Shown in pieces: positions 44,601 to 56,560 of a stretch of DNA of 64,000 nt. This DNA comes from Branchiostoma floridae (taxonomy: Eukaryota; Chordata; Leptocardii; Amphioxiformes; Branchiostomatidae), in assembly GCF_000003815.2 (NCBI RefSeq), contig NC_049983.1:17947082-18011081 (forward strand). Reading direction: 5' to 3'. Position 1 is the stretch's first letter. Every line of letters begins with the position of its first letter. The notes beneath the pieces were generated by a model. It saw nothing but the letters and a program-made list of their open reading frames with translations. It ran no database searches and was not told the origin of the DNA. The position numbers were made by a program, and so were the translations under genes.

Positions 44601-47600
44601 TTCACACCTGACCCTGTCAGGTCAGCCCTGTCAGACGTCTTGGAACAGGTGGAACTTGCAGGTGGGCAGATTTCCTTTGTTCTTTCAAAATGCAATGTAG
44701 GAACAAAATGTTGTTACGGTAGTGTAAGTGGGACTGGTGTAACAGCCCAGAATATACCCTTTGCCAAAATATATTCAGGTACATTCTGGCCTGGGGTATA
44801 TTCTAGCCTGGGTTTGGTAACGGAGATATAGTAATGGTCGTTTTATTTTGCCAGCTTTCTCCCCTATAAAATTTCCAACTTGTACTGTCTCCGCGACCCA
44901 ACCTCTGTTTGGAGAATATATTCTGGCCTGTTACACTGGGAACATTATTCACATTGGACAAGTGGCTGCTTTCAGTAGACAGGACTCTTAATGTCTGTGT
45001 TAGTGGGAGGAATTCTAGGGACTGCCAAAAAGTGTCCTTATTGGCCAGTTTGTGCCATTGCAGAAGTGGTCACTATGAACAAAAAATGATACTTTACCAC
45101 AATTGATGTGGTCAAGTATCATTTTATGGCAGTTTTTGTAAGCATCTGTATAGTTATTTGTGTAATGTGTAAAGTGATACGGTACCTCCAGATAAAGACT
45201 GCTAGGAAAATCATACTGTTTTGTTTTCATACACATGTAGTCACCAAGGGCACCGCAGCACCAGTCATCCTGTTGTGTGGAGGCAAGAATGCAGGGAAGT
45301 CCACTCTGGCAAGATTTCTCATCAATCTTATTCTTTCCAGGTGGGAAAAAAATTAATTATAATGTGTAATTCGTAGTTACCTATCTTAATACATTTTTGA
45401 AGGCATCCACAGCAGAAAAACACTTTATGAAGCCTTTACAATTATCCTGGTCTACTAAATTTTACTTTGTAATGTCCAGAAACCAAGGAAACAAACTATT
45501 GTTGCCTCAGTTATGACAACTTGCAATGGCTTGATACCGTTTTTCTCTTTTCCCCCTGCACATATTAAGTTGTGGAGAGGTGTACCATCTAGAGTGTGAC
45601 ATTGGGCAGACAGAGTTCACTCCGTCTGGGTTTGTGTCCCTGACCCACGTGAACACACCCACGGTCGGCCCACCCTTCACCCATCAGAAGACACCTGACA
45701 GGTAAGATAGATGGGGTAGTCCAGATTTGGTATGGTGGTGGTTTTGGAAAGGTTAATTTTGGGACTGAGACAATGTTGGATTGGTCAATTTTTGCATGGG
45801 AATAATCTTGAAATTGTTTTTTTTTTATGGTGGTAATTTTGGTAATTATCAATTTCTACATGAGGGAGCAAAGAGTGCTTGTAAGTTGAAAATATTGGTT
45901 TTGAAGTTAAGTGGTATCTTGATTATTCTAATTTTGATCAGACAATTTCAACTATCAACAGTTAATAGGAATCTGATGAACAAGCTTTCTGAACCACCGG
46001 TTATTGAATAACTGAAAAAATGAAAGTTAAATCATCAGACATGTAATTGGCTTAGGAAGACAAACCTTTTGTGTCCTCCTCAGGTGTTGTTACTATGGTC
46101 ACCTAAGCCCAGGTGATGACCCAGACAGGTATGTCAGGACAGTAAGGTATGTGCACCAGGGGTACAGGGGTGATGCACCACTCATTGTTAACACCATGGG
46201 GTGGACACAAGGTGAGAAACTTAGAGACATCTGTATGTATTAAGTTACAATCAAATGTGATTTTTCATACTCAATGAGAAACTGCCGTGTTTTTCATTTT
46301 CTTAGAAACATATCAACTTTTAAGTTTAAACCCTTTTTTGACTTCAAATGATGAGCAACCATTTTTAGGTATAGTTTTAAAAGTTGAATCCAGCATATTT
46401 TTCTCCAAAGATATGATGATTTTATTTACTATTTTAAAAGTACATGTATACCTACTACAGTATATATTTCTTTATGTGCAGAATTCTCTGATAATGTTTG
46501 TGGAAGGTATATTAATGTACTATAGATGTCAGTGCATAGCAGTCAGCATGTAGAATGTATACATTGACCAGAACCAATAGACTAGTATTGCTGTAATGAC
46601 AGAAGCGGTTATTTTGACAACACTGCAATCTCTCCCTGTTAGGTATGGGATTACACCTGCTGATGGACACGATACACCTGGTGCACCCCTCCCACATTCT
46701 GCAGCTGAAGGGGAGGAAATCAGCTCAAGACTTACCACAGCTCTCTCCTGAGTTCCTACATACACAGCCTGGCTGGACATATGCTAATATACAGGTACTA
46801 ATGGTTGACGTTTAGTGGAAAGCTTTTCTTACTGGTAAGGTGTGAAAACAAACTGTCCAGTTCAGAAGCATGTGTCCAATTTGCAACAGAAAATGTGTAG
46901 AAATGCAACATTATTTTTGTGTGTCATAAAATGTACCATAATTCTTTCAATGTCTGGATTTTCTTTTAACAGGGAGAGAAAAACAAGAATGATGATGATG
47001 ATGACACTGTGCCTGTCAACCCAGAATTGGTGTACCTACAAGTTGGGAATGACATGCCACGGCAGTATGTCACCTTTGTTTGTTCAAACTCTCAACCATA
47101 GGATTTAAATACCTTGCTACCTAACACTTAGCTCTAGTTGAATTGACTAATGTTGGATTTTTAGGGAACATAAAAACTTTTGTTTCAGACATTTCTCTGT
47201 TCACTTTCTCTATAATCATACATTTTCAGAACCTTTCACAACCAGGTAAAATCATGCATGCTGAACTTGATTTGAAAAAAATAGTAAGTCTTAAGAAAAT
47301 ACGTTGATTACAATCATTACTTGGCACATGATTTTACATAACTGTGTAACAATAACATGATGAGTATACAAATACAGTATATACTTAACAACTGTGGTAT
47401 TTCAGTGTCTGTATTCCTGTGTGTTAGCACAACGCTAGTTGGAAAGCTATAGCATACATTGACTGATACTAATGAGTCTGTCCCTTTGTTAGTACATGGT
47501 TCACAGCATCCGAGTTTCGCTCCATGGCCCTGATGGCCACCCTCCGCTCCCTCCAGCCAGACAGAGGTGTCCTCCCCCTGAACGCCCTCACCCCCAGGGT

Positions 47601-50600
47601 GGTCCCCTGGAGCGCAGTGGCAGTGCACGCCTGCAACGCTGACGTTCCCCCTACACAGATCATGTACGTGCTGAATGCCAGTTTGGTAGCCTTGTGCCAG
47701 GCAGATGATAATGAGGTACACCTTTTTCATTTTCGTCTCTAACATAAATTGTGCATGTATTCAAGAATAAGATTAAATCTAACATTTCTGATTGATAGTG
47801 TGCTTACTCGGAAGTTCCTTACTTATATGGATACTACTAATAATCATCAGTTTTTTTTTATCAAACATGGCTAAGAAAATGATAAGAAAATGAATTTTGA
47901 GAACTTTTCATTACACATCCTTTAACCAGTTTGACCCAATGTCAGTACACAAATTTATTAGAGCAACACTCGAGCATATCAAAACTCACCACTGTACAAC
48001 ACATAAAAAAATGGGTCCATCCACTTGTGAATTTATCAAACCTTACAGCCTGGTGTTGTTTAGCTTGCACCTTCTTTACGCAAGCTGGTGTGCTAAGACT
48101 AGTGATGTCCCTCTAATAAGTTTTACATGTATGCTGCAGTTGTCCAGGCTGAGACAGAGGGCGCTGCCAGATGGGCCAGTTGTGCTACAGGACACACCCA
48201 TCTGCCAGGCTGTTGGCATAGGTAAGGAAGGAACTAACACTTCAGACTTCCTCTGCTCACTTGTTTCAAACGTTTTGGCTTGCACTTAGAAAATAGATAA
48301 TGTTTGAATTTTACCCTTCAGCTGTTGTACACACTCACATTTTTCTTTGACACCAGAACTCTTGGCTTGTACCATATCCATTTAATCTTCGATAAACAGT
48401 ATTGACCAAATGATTAGAATGTGTACCATTTGTATTAAATCTTTTTGTGTTTGGTTTTCATTTATCTAACTCAGGCACTAAAAGGCCCATGTTTAAGGGT
48501 AATGCTATATATGTTGTTTTTAAAACAAGGTATTTAACGATATCAGGTTGACAGATATGTGCTGTCAAAACATTGCAGTTTAAAATCACTGTCTGTAAAC
48601 TTGATATCCCTAAAAACCCTGTCTTTAAAAACAATGGATATAGGTTCCCCTGTGGGTATGGGTTATTCCGATAAATACAATAATGATAACACAATTCAGA
48701 GACAACACAAAATCAACATTAATATTATGTACATTAAAGATATACACATACATGTGCAACCCAAAATCCTTTAATTTGATACCATTTCCTGTGCATTTCT
48801 CAGGTGTAATCCGAGGCATAGACATGGAGAGGAGACTGTTCTACCTCCTGACGCCTGTGGAAGAGGATAGGCTACCAAGGGTTAACGTCCTACTGTGTGG
48901 TGCGCTGTCAGTCCCCACACCCCTCATGTTGCAACAAGTAAGTACAGGTCCAGACTGAATGTACCTGCATAACCATGGATAGGCTACCAAGGGTTAACGT
49001 CCTACTGTGTGGTGCCCTGTCAGTCCCCACACCCCTTATGTTACAACAGGTAAGTACAGGTCCAGTCTGAATGTACCTGCACAGCCATGGAATGTTTTAT
49101 GACACTCTCAAACCTCAGCAACCACTCAATGGACTGAGGAAAAGTGGTTGCTGAGGAGGGGTGGTTGCCCCAGATAAAGGGATGCTAAAAAGAAGGTTAC
49201 ATTTTAATCTGTTGTTCAACTGCATCAATCTTTACCATGATGGTGTTATCGTTATGAAGATGACAGGGTGTGAGAGTGTACCAGAACATATTGTTTCTAA
49301 TCCTGGTGTTATGATAAAGTCAATGGTGCCAGCATCCGCAGGAATCCTATAACTTAGAATGGCTGCTGCTGGGCTGGGTGTTGATGTCAACCAATTTTTG
49401 CTGTTCAGTGGGGTATGAATGCCCCCTAGGGATTGCAAAAAATGGTTGCTGGTGGGTTAAAAAAGATGGTTGCTCAGCAGTGTAATGTAGCTTGTGACTG
49501 GAAGTGGCTGGCTGTGCCAAGGGGATGGACAGCCAGGTTTGACTGTAGGTTTAATATTAGATAATTCTAGGTTTAGGGTACATTGACATTATTAGCCTTT
49601 TTCCTAACTGAGGTAGCTTTTCGGCAGAAAATTGTCATTGGTTATGGTATTATGCAGCAGAGAGAAGGTTTAAGATACCACAGCCTGCTGTGTTGTACAT
49701 AGCATGAGTTCAAAGACCATTGTCTGTTAGAATTAACAATTTACATATACTTCTTAGACTGGTGCCATTCCTACATGTGTAGGTACCACTACTTGATTAG
49801 TAACAGACAGGTATTGTTACATCCCACTAATTAATTGATTTACAATATTAACATGTAAATACAGTCATGCCACAGTGTATATGACAAATGCTTTTTTCAA
49901 ATCCCCCTGTACGAAAGTCCACTTTGGAAACTCAAAATTGTACTTGACAACTTGACCTTATGCTAATTTTAAGTCTCCACTCCCACTTAATTTGTCTGGT
50001 GGCCATCAGAGGAGCTTACTGTAGGCCTTCTTGGATGGTTAGTTTTAAACTGTATATTTATCTTGGATTACTCACAAGAAAAAAAAAATTAAGACCAAAG
50101 TAGTCAGAACTGACCAATTAAAGATGGGGGTCTGCATTCCTTTATCTTGAGGAATAGTGAGGTATTCTAACTCACTATTAATCATAGCCAGGCTATAATA
50201 TTCTAATTCAATGTATGTGTTCTCTGTAAAATTATTAGTGAAGAATAATTGGTCACTTTAAGTCAACATAGCATGTTAGTTGTCACCCTGAATTAATCAT
50301 AATGCGTTACTGACAAATTATTTGCATTGGGACGTTGCCCAGAAATCACAACGGAGTGTCTGGTCAAGTCGGTATTTGTAGTCTAATTTCGCCAGATACA
50401 GCACAATTTGATAAAAGTCAGTGGTTCTCCTGAATTAAGAGTTGTAAGCCTTGCTAAATGTACCGTTGAATGTTAGAAGGATCCACCCATATAGACCCTC
50501 AAAGATGGTCAAGGTGAGGGGTGTTAACATTCCAGAGTAAAGAATAATGGGAGATTCTGTACTTAGTCCAGGATTGAGTCATTGATATGTGCAAGCTGTA

Positions 50601-53600
50601 TGTTGAGCACTGCCAAGTTGTGTGGCCATCAGCCAATTAGGCTTGGGAAAATTAATTTTTTGTTTCTGATTATGGTCGTGAAAAAAATGTCGGTCTTTAT
50701 TTAGGCATTCTTTTTTTATCCATTTTTATAGATTTCTGCTGAAATACAGTTTAACAAATTCAATGCAAATATGAAATGTATCATATTATAACTGCAGATA
50801 TACATGTACATTGTACAAGCACAAGTATATCAATAATTAGGACAGAGAAACACGGTGTTTAATTACACATTCGTACAGTTGTATAATATTAACTGTTTAA
50901 AGCCTTCATCTCTTAACAGATTGAGTGTGAAGTACAGGAAGTCTGTCAATTTCATCACTCAGATGTGAGATTGAAAATTTTATGTCCCTTGCCAGGGGTC
51001 GACTGCCCCCCAAAAGGCTAGGGTTGACAGGTTTCTGCAGGGCAGGTCGAGTAACAAGAAACACAACATTTTTTTCCAAGGCCTTTAATGCATTATTCCT
51101 TGGCTAAGGTAAACCATGACTCCAGCCCTCAAATATTTCATCTCAGAAAACAATGCAATGGCTGTTTTGATGTTGTAACAAGTTTACAGCTCTTAGAGCA
51201 CATGGTACGTAATCAGTCATTTCTTTGCCCCACATGTAGGCCAAAGTCCTGGCTCTGTACATGTTCTCATATTCATTGATTTTGATTTTGTTAAAACAAA
51301 TGAGCTCGAGACTTCTTATCAGTAACATGCTTTGAAAATCCAGGCATTTTAAGATTTGTCATGTTTTTACATAAATGTTTTAAATTTTATTGAGATTAGT
51401 ACTGATGAAAGTTTTTTTCTAGTGGTTGCAACATTCTTATGATACAAGTTTTTTTTCAAAAGTGTAAAAGTGTTACAGATTAACTGCCAATTAAAATTTC
51501 CCTTGACAATGTCACATGAATGCATAATGTGACAAAAGAGAAAATACCACTTGACCCCACATGTCTTTCTGCAACCATCTTTCATATTTTCTGCTTTAAA
51601 TTTGAATTAGTACCTTGCAAATTAACTGCCTGTACATGTATCTCAAATGACAATTGCGTAATAGCATGAAAATATTTTTACGTTAAAACAGCTTGAATTC
51701 TTTGAGACGCTCCCTTTACAAAATATTCTGCAGATTTTTCCATATCTTTGATGCATTAGCAACACTACTCTTTTACAACTGCTATACTGAATGAGTCAGT
51801 AGTTCACCATACCTCAGTGAACATTTGATAAAGGTAGTCACTTTGTATGCAGCACAGATAAAGACTTGCAGGATTGTGAAATGAATCTGAGAATAGAGGT
51901 TCAGCAAGGATGGCAGGGAGCAGTGTATTATATTAGTCTGGATATTGAATAGATGTTCAGCCAAGCATGACTGACAAGTTGCCATCTTACAGGGAACTTA
52001 AAGCTGATATTATATTGTACTTGTCACATAGAATACATATCAAAACAGTTTGTTAGCCATAGGTTTGGAGTGTTTCCTTGATTTGTTGCAAAGAACATTT
52101 TTCAGATTTAATGTAAATGCAATGCGATTTTGTGTAGGGATCTGTCTGCATGGAGAGAAGGTGGTCTGACTAGCCCATGCTTAATGGTGAACGTCTAAAA
52201 ACTACACACAAGCTGTTGTACAAAATGGTCTTTGTCAGAACAGACTTTGGCTAATGGCAATCCTTCTTATTTGATACATTTTTTCTTTGTTATTTTTCAC
52301 TTAGAAATGTATTTGGTGATACATGTGATAGCATTGTGAATTTTTTTACACGTTATTCTTTCTGGTCCCTGTAGCAAGTTACAAAAACAACCCATCGATA
52401 GGCAATGAGACAAACTACTGCATTTAAAATTGTCAAGTTGTGAGTTTAATTCACATTAAGTGTATTTGTCAAGTTGCAAGTTTATTTCACATTAAGTGCA
52501 TTTGTGTTGGAGTCCAAGGTATGTTAAGCTGGTTGTTGAACAGGTCATTGGCACACAGGCTAGACATGTCAATCATTAGTCCTATTTACAGCTGTCTACA
52601 GCACTTAGTACATCTAATCAATTAAAAACACATGAGTTTGCAGGGTGACTCATATAGCATGCATGAGTCTCTAAACATTCTGTAGATTACAGTATTAGTA
52701 CATTTTAGATGTATTTTGTGTTTGAATACATTGTGTTTAATACATTTATTTAGTAATGATGAACTTTAAGTGTCTATAGTAAATTGTCCAAAATTGCATT
52801 GCAGAGTAAAAGCAAGAAAGAAGGACATTATAACTTATATACATTTTTGTACACATATATCCATTCTAAAATTACCACACACACACCCGGCACAGACAAA
52901 ATGTTCCTCAATCATCTGAAAATAGCAAAAAATGAGTACATGACACTAAAATTCCACTAGAGACTGTGACCACAGAGCGGACACATATTTAATGAATTTC
53001 GTTTGGTGATCATTGTTATGTTTTCTTTGTTTTTCTCCCTTTTAAATCATTATTTTTCATCATGCATTTAAGCTTCATATCCAGAATTTTAAAACAAGAC
53101 TCACACAAGTTTGATTTTGGTCACTCAATTGTCACTCAGGAATAGCTGTATAGTGGAAAGTCACTTACTAGTACTGCTGCAGCAGTGTTTTATTGTCCAT
53201 CTCATTCCAGATCAGAAGTGCTCAAAAATGGTGACTGTATCTTCCTGTTCATCAGTCACCACGAGGTGGCCCTGTGTTGCCATGGCAACGGCACTGGGTC
53301 CACTACTGTCTGTAGTTATGGATTTGAGGAATTTGCCTGTTTTGTCAAATACTTGTAAGCACCCATTCCTACTATCAGCAACAATGATGTTACCTGAAAG
53401 GTCTGTACAGATGCCACGGGGATACTTCAGACGATGCCCACTGCTTGCACCATCTCCAAATTTGAACTGGAAGTTTCCGCTGTTGTCGTAGACATAGACA
53501 CAGTCGTGAAAGAAATCCGACACGAAAATGTTCCCCTCCCTGTCCACAGCCATGTACTGAGGGTGGTTCATGCCCTGTTGCTTACCCACCATTTTTACTA

Positions 53601-56560
53601 GAGTTCCGTCAGGCCTGAACTCAAGTACAACCCCTTGTTGTAGATACGTTCCAACTGTTTGTGTGACAAGGATACAATCTCTTGTCTTGTCCACTGCTAT
53701 CCCTCTGCAGGCTCTTGTCTTCTGTAGCTCTATCTTGGTCAGCATATTGCCCTGTGTGGTGTACTCAACTGCAAAGTCAGAACTATCTGTATCTCCCACC
53801 ACCCACAAGTTTCCATCTCCGTCTATGGCTACGTCATGTGGGGACATCACCTCATTGTATCTATGCCGTGTTCTTTGGCGGAGGAAACCCTTGGTTTTCC
53901 TGCCGTGGCCTGACAGGCTTGTAACCATGCTGTGCATGAATGTCCCCTGTAAATCGAAGACTTGGATTCTGTTGTTACCACAGTCTGCTACAAAGATATG
54001 TCCATCCTCTGACACAGCCACACCAAGAGGTCTTGTAAACTTGCCTTTCTTGACACCTTTCCCACCAAATGTTAGTCTCTTTGGCAGATTTGGACTCTGG
54101 ATTTCACTGTCACTGTTACCTATTGGTTCTTGCCTATGTGCTTCTTCAGTTAGTAATGCAGACTGCAGGGGCTGAATGGTAAGTTGCCCTAAAGTTTGGA
54201 CAACACTGCTTAAGTCTGCAGGTTGGAAGACAGCAACATCTGTTGGTAAGGGGGAAGGAGCTGCTCTATCTCTATGTTTCCCCACAACTTGGATAAGACC
54301 ATTGTCCTGCTCAAAAATCGCCATCCTTCCCTGCTGTATGTTGTTCTCTGCACTGTCACAGGCAGCGGACAGCTCGGATAAATCCGCCAAAATGCCATTC
54401 CGCTGACTCTGTATCGAGTCCAAGTTCTGGTTGTACTTTTTCTCGACCTTACTGAGCGTGTCATCTTTTGCCTCCCTGAGTTTCTGCATGCTCTGATTGT
54501 AGGCTTGAGTGATGTAATGTTCTGTCTGCTGCCTTTGTTCCTCTAACTGTTTCTCTGTGCCTCTCAAACTTATAACAAAGTCACAATAGGTCTCCAGTAC
54601 ACTCCTACCCTCAGCGATCAAACCCTGTTCTTCCATTATCCTTCCTTCCAGAGTTTTCTCCAAGTTTTCAGTCCTGTGGCCTTGGTGGACTTTTTCCAGA
54701 CATTTAATACAGATTGCTTTATGGCAATCCTTACAGTACAAATTCAGTTCTTCTTGTGGGTGATTGTTGCACCTGTGTGTTAAGTGTGGCTGCTCAGCAG
54801 TTTCTTCCATAACAGCTGCCTGCATGCGGATTTGTTCACACAGGTTTTCGACAAGTTTGTCGTCCGGTAGATCAGGTACCCCTTCAGTCGGCGGCCCTGC
54901 CCAAATGTGACAGACAGGGCATTTGAAACACTCTTGGCCCTCAGCCCAGTCCAGTAGACAGTCCTGACAGAAGGTGTGCTTACAAGGCAGCACTTTGGGC
55001 ATGTAGAACAGCTCCAGGCAGATGCGACAGCAAAGTTCTTCTCTGAGTTTCCCGCACAAATGTGACTTAACACCTTCAGCCATGATCTTAGCCTCCTCCT
55101 ACAGAAGTGCCGCTTGTTCAAGCTTAGGTCCAGGGTTGTATCAGAAAGGAGCGGACAAATCCATGGCTAGGTTATGGGTAGATACATTTTGTTTTTTATC
55201 TTTACATTTCAAATGCATGTAGATACTACTTATACAGAGACACAGTGACAAGTTTACTTTGCCTGCTCTGAGTTTGGAGGGTAAAAGCTGTACTACTTAT
55301 GCCAAAGGGCATGGTTGAACAAAATGGGTATAGAAAGTGGTTTAGTGATCTTTAACCAGTTGAAAGAACCTTCCATGGTCAAGATAGTTGGTATAACCCT
55401 GTGTAAAGCAATTAAACCGGTAGTTCACTTTGAATCAATTACCGGTTATCACAAGTCAATGTTTACTTACAGTTGAGAAGACAACATGACCTTTGTCAAT
55501 GTTTGTTTTAGTCAATGCCATCAATTAAAAGCATAAGACCAGTACAGTGGTAAGTCAACAAAGATTAGAAGAGGTATAATGGGTTTTGGTCCCAACATTC
55601 CTTGTTCCCATGCTGAGCACAAAAAGTGTACGTGTAACACAGTCAAGCATACCTGGTGGTCAGACAAACGTTTGAACTCGGATTGATTTATAGACCTACC
55701 TTTAATGCTGTACAGCCATGCAGACTTTCAAGCCCAGGTAAAAGTAGAATCTTATTAGTATAAATTAGTCTTTGATTACCCCACAGGGCGGCACAGCAAA
55801 ATATACATTTGGATGATGTCAGTAGAACTACAAAGAAAAAGTACAGGTGGTTAAGAACAGAATGGGGGGTCCTGTAAAAAAATTCCTCATGTAGCATAGA
55901 AACCAGCATAGCTCAACTTGACCTTTTAACCCTCTTCCTGCTAAGGTACATGTACATGTACATGTACATGTACCTGTTTAGGCCACACCAATTTTATTTG
56001 TTGCGTCTTGGGTTCTTCTTCTCTTCTTCAATTCCTTGGCAAGGCCTCTACTGTCGCAGTGCCTGTACAAGATGACCTACATGTAGCCTGGAACCAGATT
56101 GACACCCAGGGGTGGCAAGTGGTTTCTTCGGCAGCTCAATGCAGTCTGTCCACCAATCTAACTCATGGCTTTGGGGTGGTTTAGTCCAAGGGAGTTCTGC
56201 CAGGCTCCTGGCTCAGGGAAAGGGCACCAAAAACCCTCCTTTGGGCTTAACTCCCTAGAGCACTGATTTTAGATTGGCAGGTACACTGCCTTGGGCCACC
56301 AAAGAAACTGGCTGGCACCCAGGGTAAAGATGGCCTGGCAGCTGATTCCACTTTCTAATTCCCTGTTTCCACCTTGTTTGTCTTCTCTACAGACTGTAGA
56401 AGGACCTGTGCCTTATGTGACGTCAGACTTCTCACCGGATGGAGACATCTTTGGTGCCACTCCACTAAGGATCAGAAAGAATCTACAGAGGGAACGTCGC
56501 CAAACTGGGGGAACATCAGGAATGGGATTTGCCAGTCTCAACCAACAGGAACTTACTTAA
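41640..56560 (+). CDS. NOL9: NOL9/Grc3 polynucleotide 5'-hydroxyl kinase, 14 exons, 694 aa
   Basis: A nucleolar kinase that phosphorylates 5'-OH RNA ends during ITS2 removal in 28S/5.8S rRNA maturation, with the LAS1 nuclease. Exons: 41640-41716, 42126-42398, 42562-42616, 43184-43480, 44490-44661, 45241-45340, 45570-45701, 46084-46211, 46643-46794, 46973-47064, 47493-47715, 48140-48221, 48804-48937, 56393-56560. Frame closes at 2085 nt, near the roughly 700-aa human length. The N terminus is strongly basic (MDHAMVKKRKRRPRKSKAEQ), a likely nucleolar signal. Walker A is GGKNAGKS (305-312). The Clp1/Grc3 signature DIGQTEFTPSG starts at D335. VNTMGWTQGMGLHLLMDTI and the terminal VPYVTSDF are also family features. 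The last intron is 7.5 kb and contains a nested gene. Confidence 0.95.
41754..41820 (+). repeat. NOL9: G-rich 20-bp tandem repeat, G-quadruplex-prone
   Basis: Three perfect copies of TGGGAGGGGGGAGGGGGGGA-type units (41761-41820) follow a partial one, only about 40 bases past the exon 1 donor of NOL9. The sense strand is nearly pure G in runs of 3-7, so the nascent intron RNA could form G-quadruplexes. Confidence 0.9.
44730..44941. mobile_element. MITE in NOL9 intron 5
   Basis: The terminal inverted repeats are GGTGTAACAGCCCAGAATAT at the left and ATATTCTGGCCTGTTACACT at the right, about 26 bases with a few mismatches. Internal segments repeat the ATTCTGGCCTGGGGTATA motif. It is non-coding and about 210 bases long. 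Confidence 0.65.
48513..48645. mobile_element. Palindromic MITE, family 1, truncated copy C
   Basis: GTTTTTAAAACAAGGTATTT and AACTTGATATCCCTAAAAAC match the inner palindrome of the copies in DRC11 introns. Terminal repeats are lost or diverged. It lies in NOL9 intron 12. Confidence 0.55.
48866..49089 (+). repeat. NOL9: 112-bp tandem duplication across NOL9 exon 13 edge
   Basis: Two near-identical 112-base units (48866-48977 and 48978-49089) each hold the last 72 bases of exon 13, the GTAAGT donor and 40 bases of intron. The second copy lacks an acceptor and reading into it hits a stop (CCAGACTGA), so it should be inert except as a competing donor. Confidence 0.9.
53188..53193 (-). terminator. 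Poly(A) signal for TRIM-NHL gene
   Basis: AATAAA on the minus strand lies only 19 bases after the TRIM stop codon, implying a very short 3' UTR. Confidence 0.6.
53212..55083 (-). CDS. TRIM-NHL protein, intronless, nested in NOL9 intron
   Basis: A 623-aa RING E3-ligase-type protein. The RING spans about residues 18-62 (CCRICLELF, CKHTFCQDC, CPVC). A B-box 2 follows at about 103-146 (CNNHPQEELNLYCKDCHKAI). A coiled coil covers about 150-270, with no filamin domain. A C-terminal beta-propeller of NHL repeats covers about 345-620 (FTRPLGVAVSEDGHIFVADC, YPRGICTDLSGNIIVADSRN). It resembles the TRIM2/3/32/56/71 NHL class but has no filamin domain and is probably from a lineage-expanded set; exact orthology is not claimed. 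Single exon, antisense in NOL9 intron 13, so it may have arrived by retroposition. The start is the first Met before the RING. Confidence 0.9.
   Translation of the reverse strand: MAEGVKSHLCGKLREELCCRICLELFYMPKVLPCKHTFCQDCLLDWAEGQECFKCPVCHIWAGPPTEGVPDLPDDKLVENLCEQIRMQAAVMEETAEQPHLTHRCNNHPQEELNLYCKDCHKAICIKCLEKVHQGHRTENLEKTLEGRIMEEQGLIAEGRSVLETYCDFVISLRGTEKQLEEQRQQTEHYITQAYNQSMQKLREAKDDTLSKVEKKYNQNLDSIQSQRNGILADLSELSAACDSAENNIQQGRMAIFEQDNGLIQVVGKHRDRAAPSPLPTDVAVFQPADLSSVVQTLGQLTIQPLQSALLTEEAHRQEPIGNSDSEIQSPNLPKRLTFGGKGVKKGKFTRPLGVAVSEDGHIFVADCGNNRIQVFDLQGTFMHSMVTSLSGHGRKTKGFLRQRTRHRYNEVMSPHDVAIDGDGNLWVVGDTDSSDFAVEYTTQGNMLTKIELQKTRACRGIAVDKTRDCILVTQTVGTYLQQGVVLEFRPDGTLVKMVGKQQGMNHPQYMAVDREGNIFVSDFFHDCVYVYDNSGNFQFKFGDGASSGHRLKYPRGICTDLSGNIIVADSRNGCLQVFDKTGKFLKSITTDSSGPSAVAMATQGHLVVTDEQEDTVTIFEHF
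55945..55974. repeat. (ACATGT)n palindromic microsatellite
   Basis: GTACATGTACATGTACATGT and continuing repeats form a self-complementary simple repeat of about 30 bases in NOL9 intron 13, upstream of the TRIM gene. Confidence 0.85.

Larger units (their letters stand above)
48938..56392. other. NOL9 intron 13 with nested TRIM gene
   Basis: A 7.5-kb intron. Apart from the duplication above and the antisense TRIM gene (53212-55083) it holds a GGTTGCTGAG inverted-repeat segment (about 49110-49490) and long AT-rich stretches. No further exons were recognised in 49600-53100. Confidence 0.6.

Noticed and set aside
48978-49049. Second copy of the NOL9 exon 13 end considered as an alternative exon
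   Set aside because: It has no acceptor, and extending exon 13 into the intervening sequence meets a stop codon.
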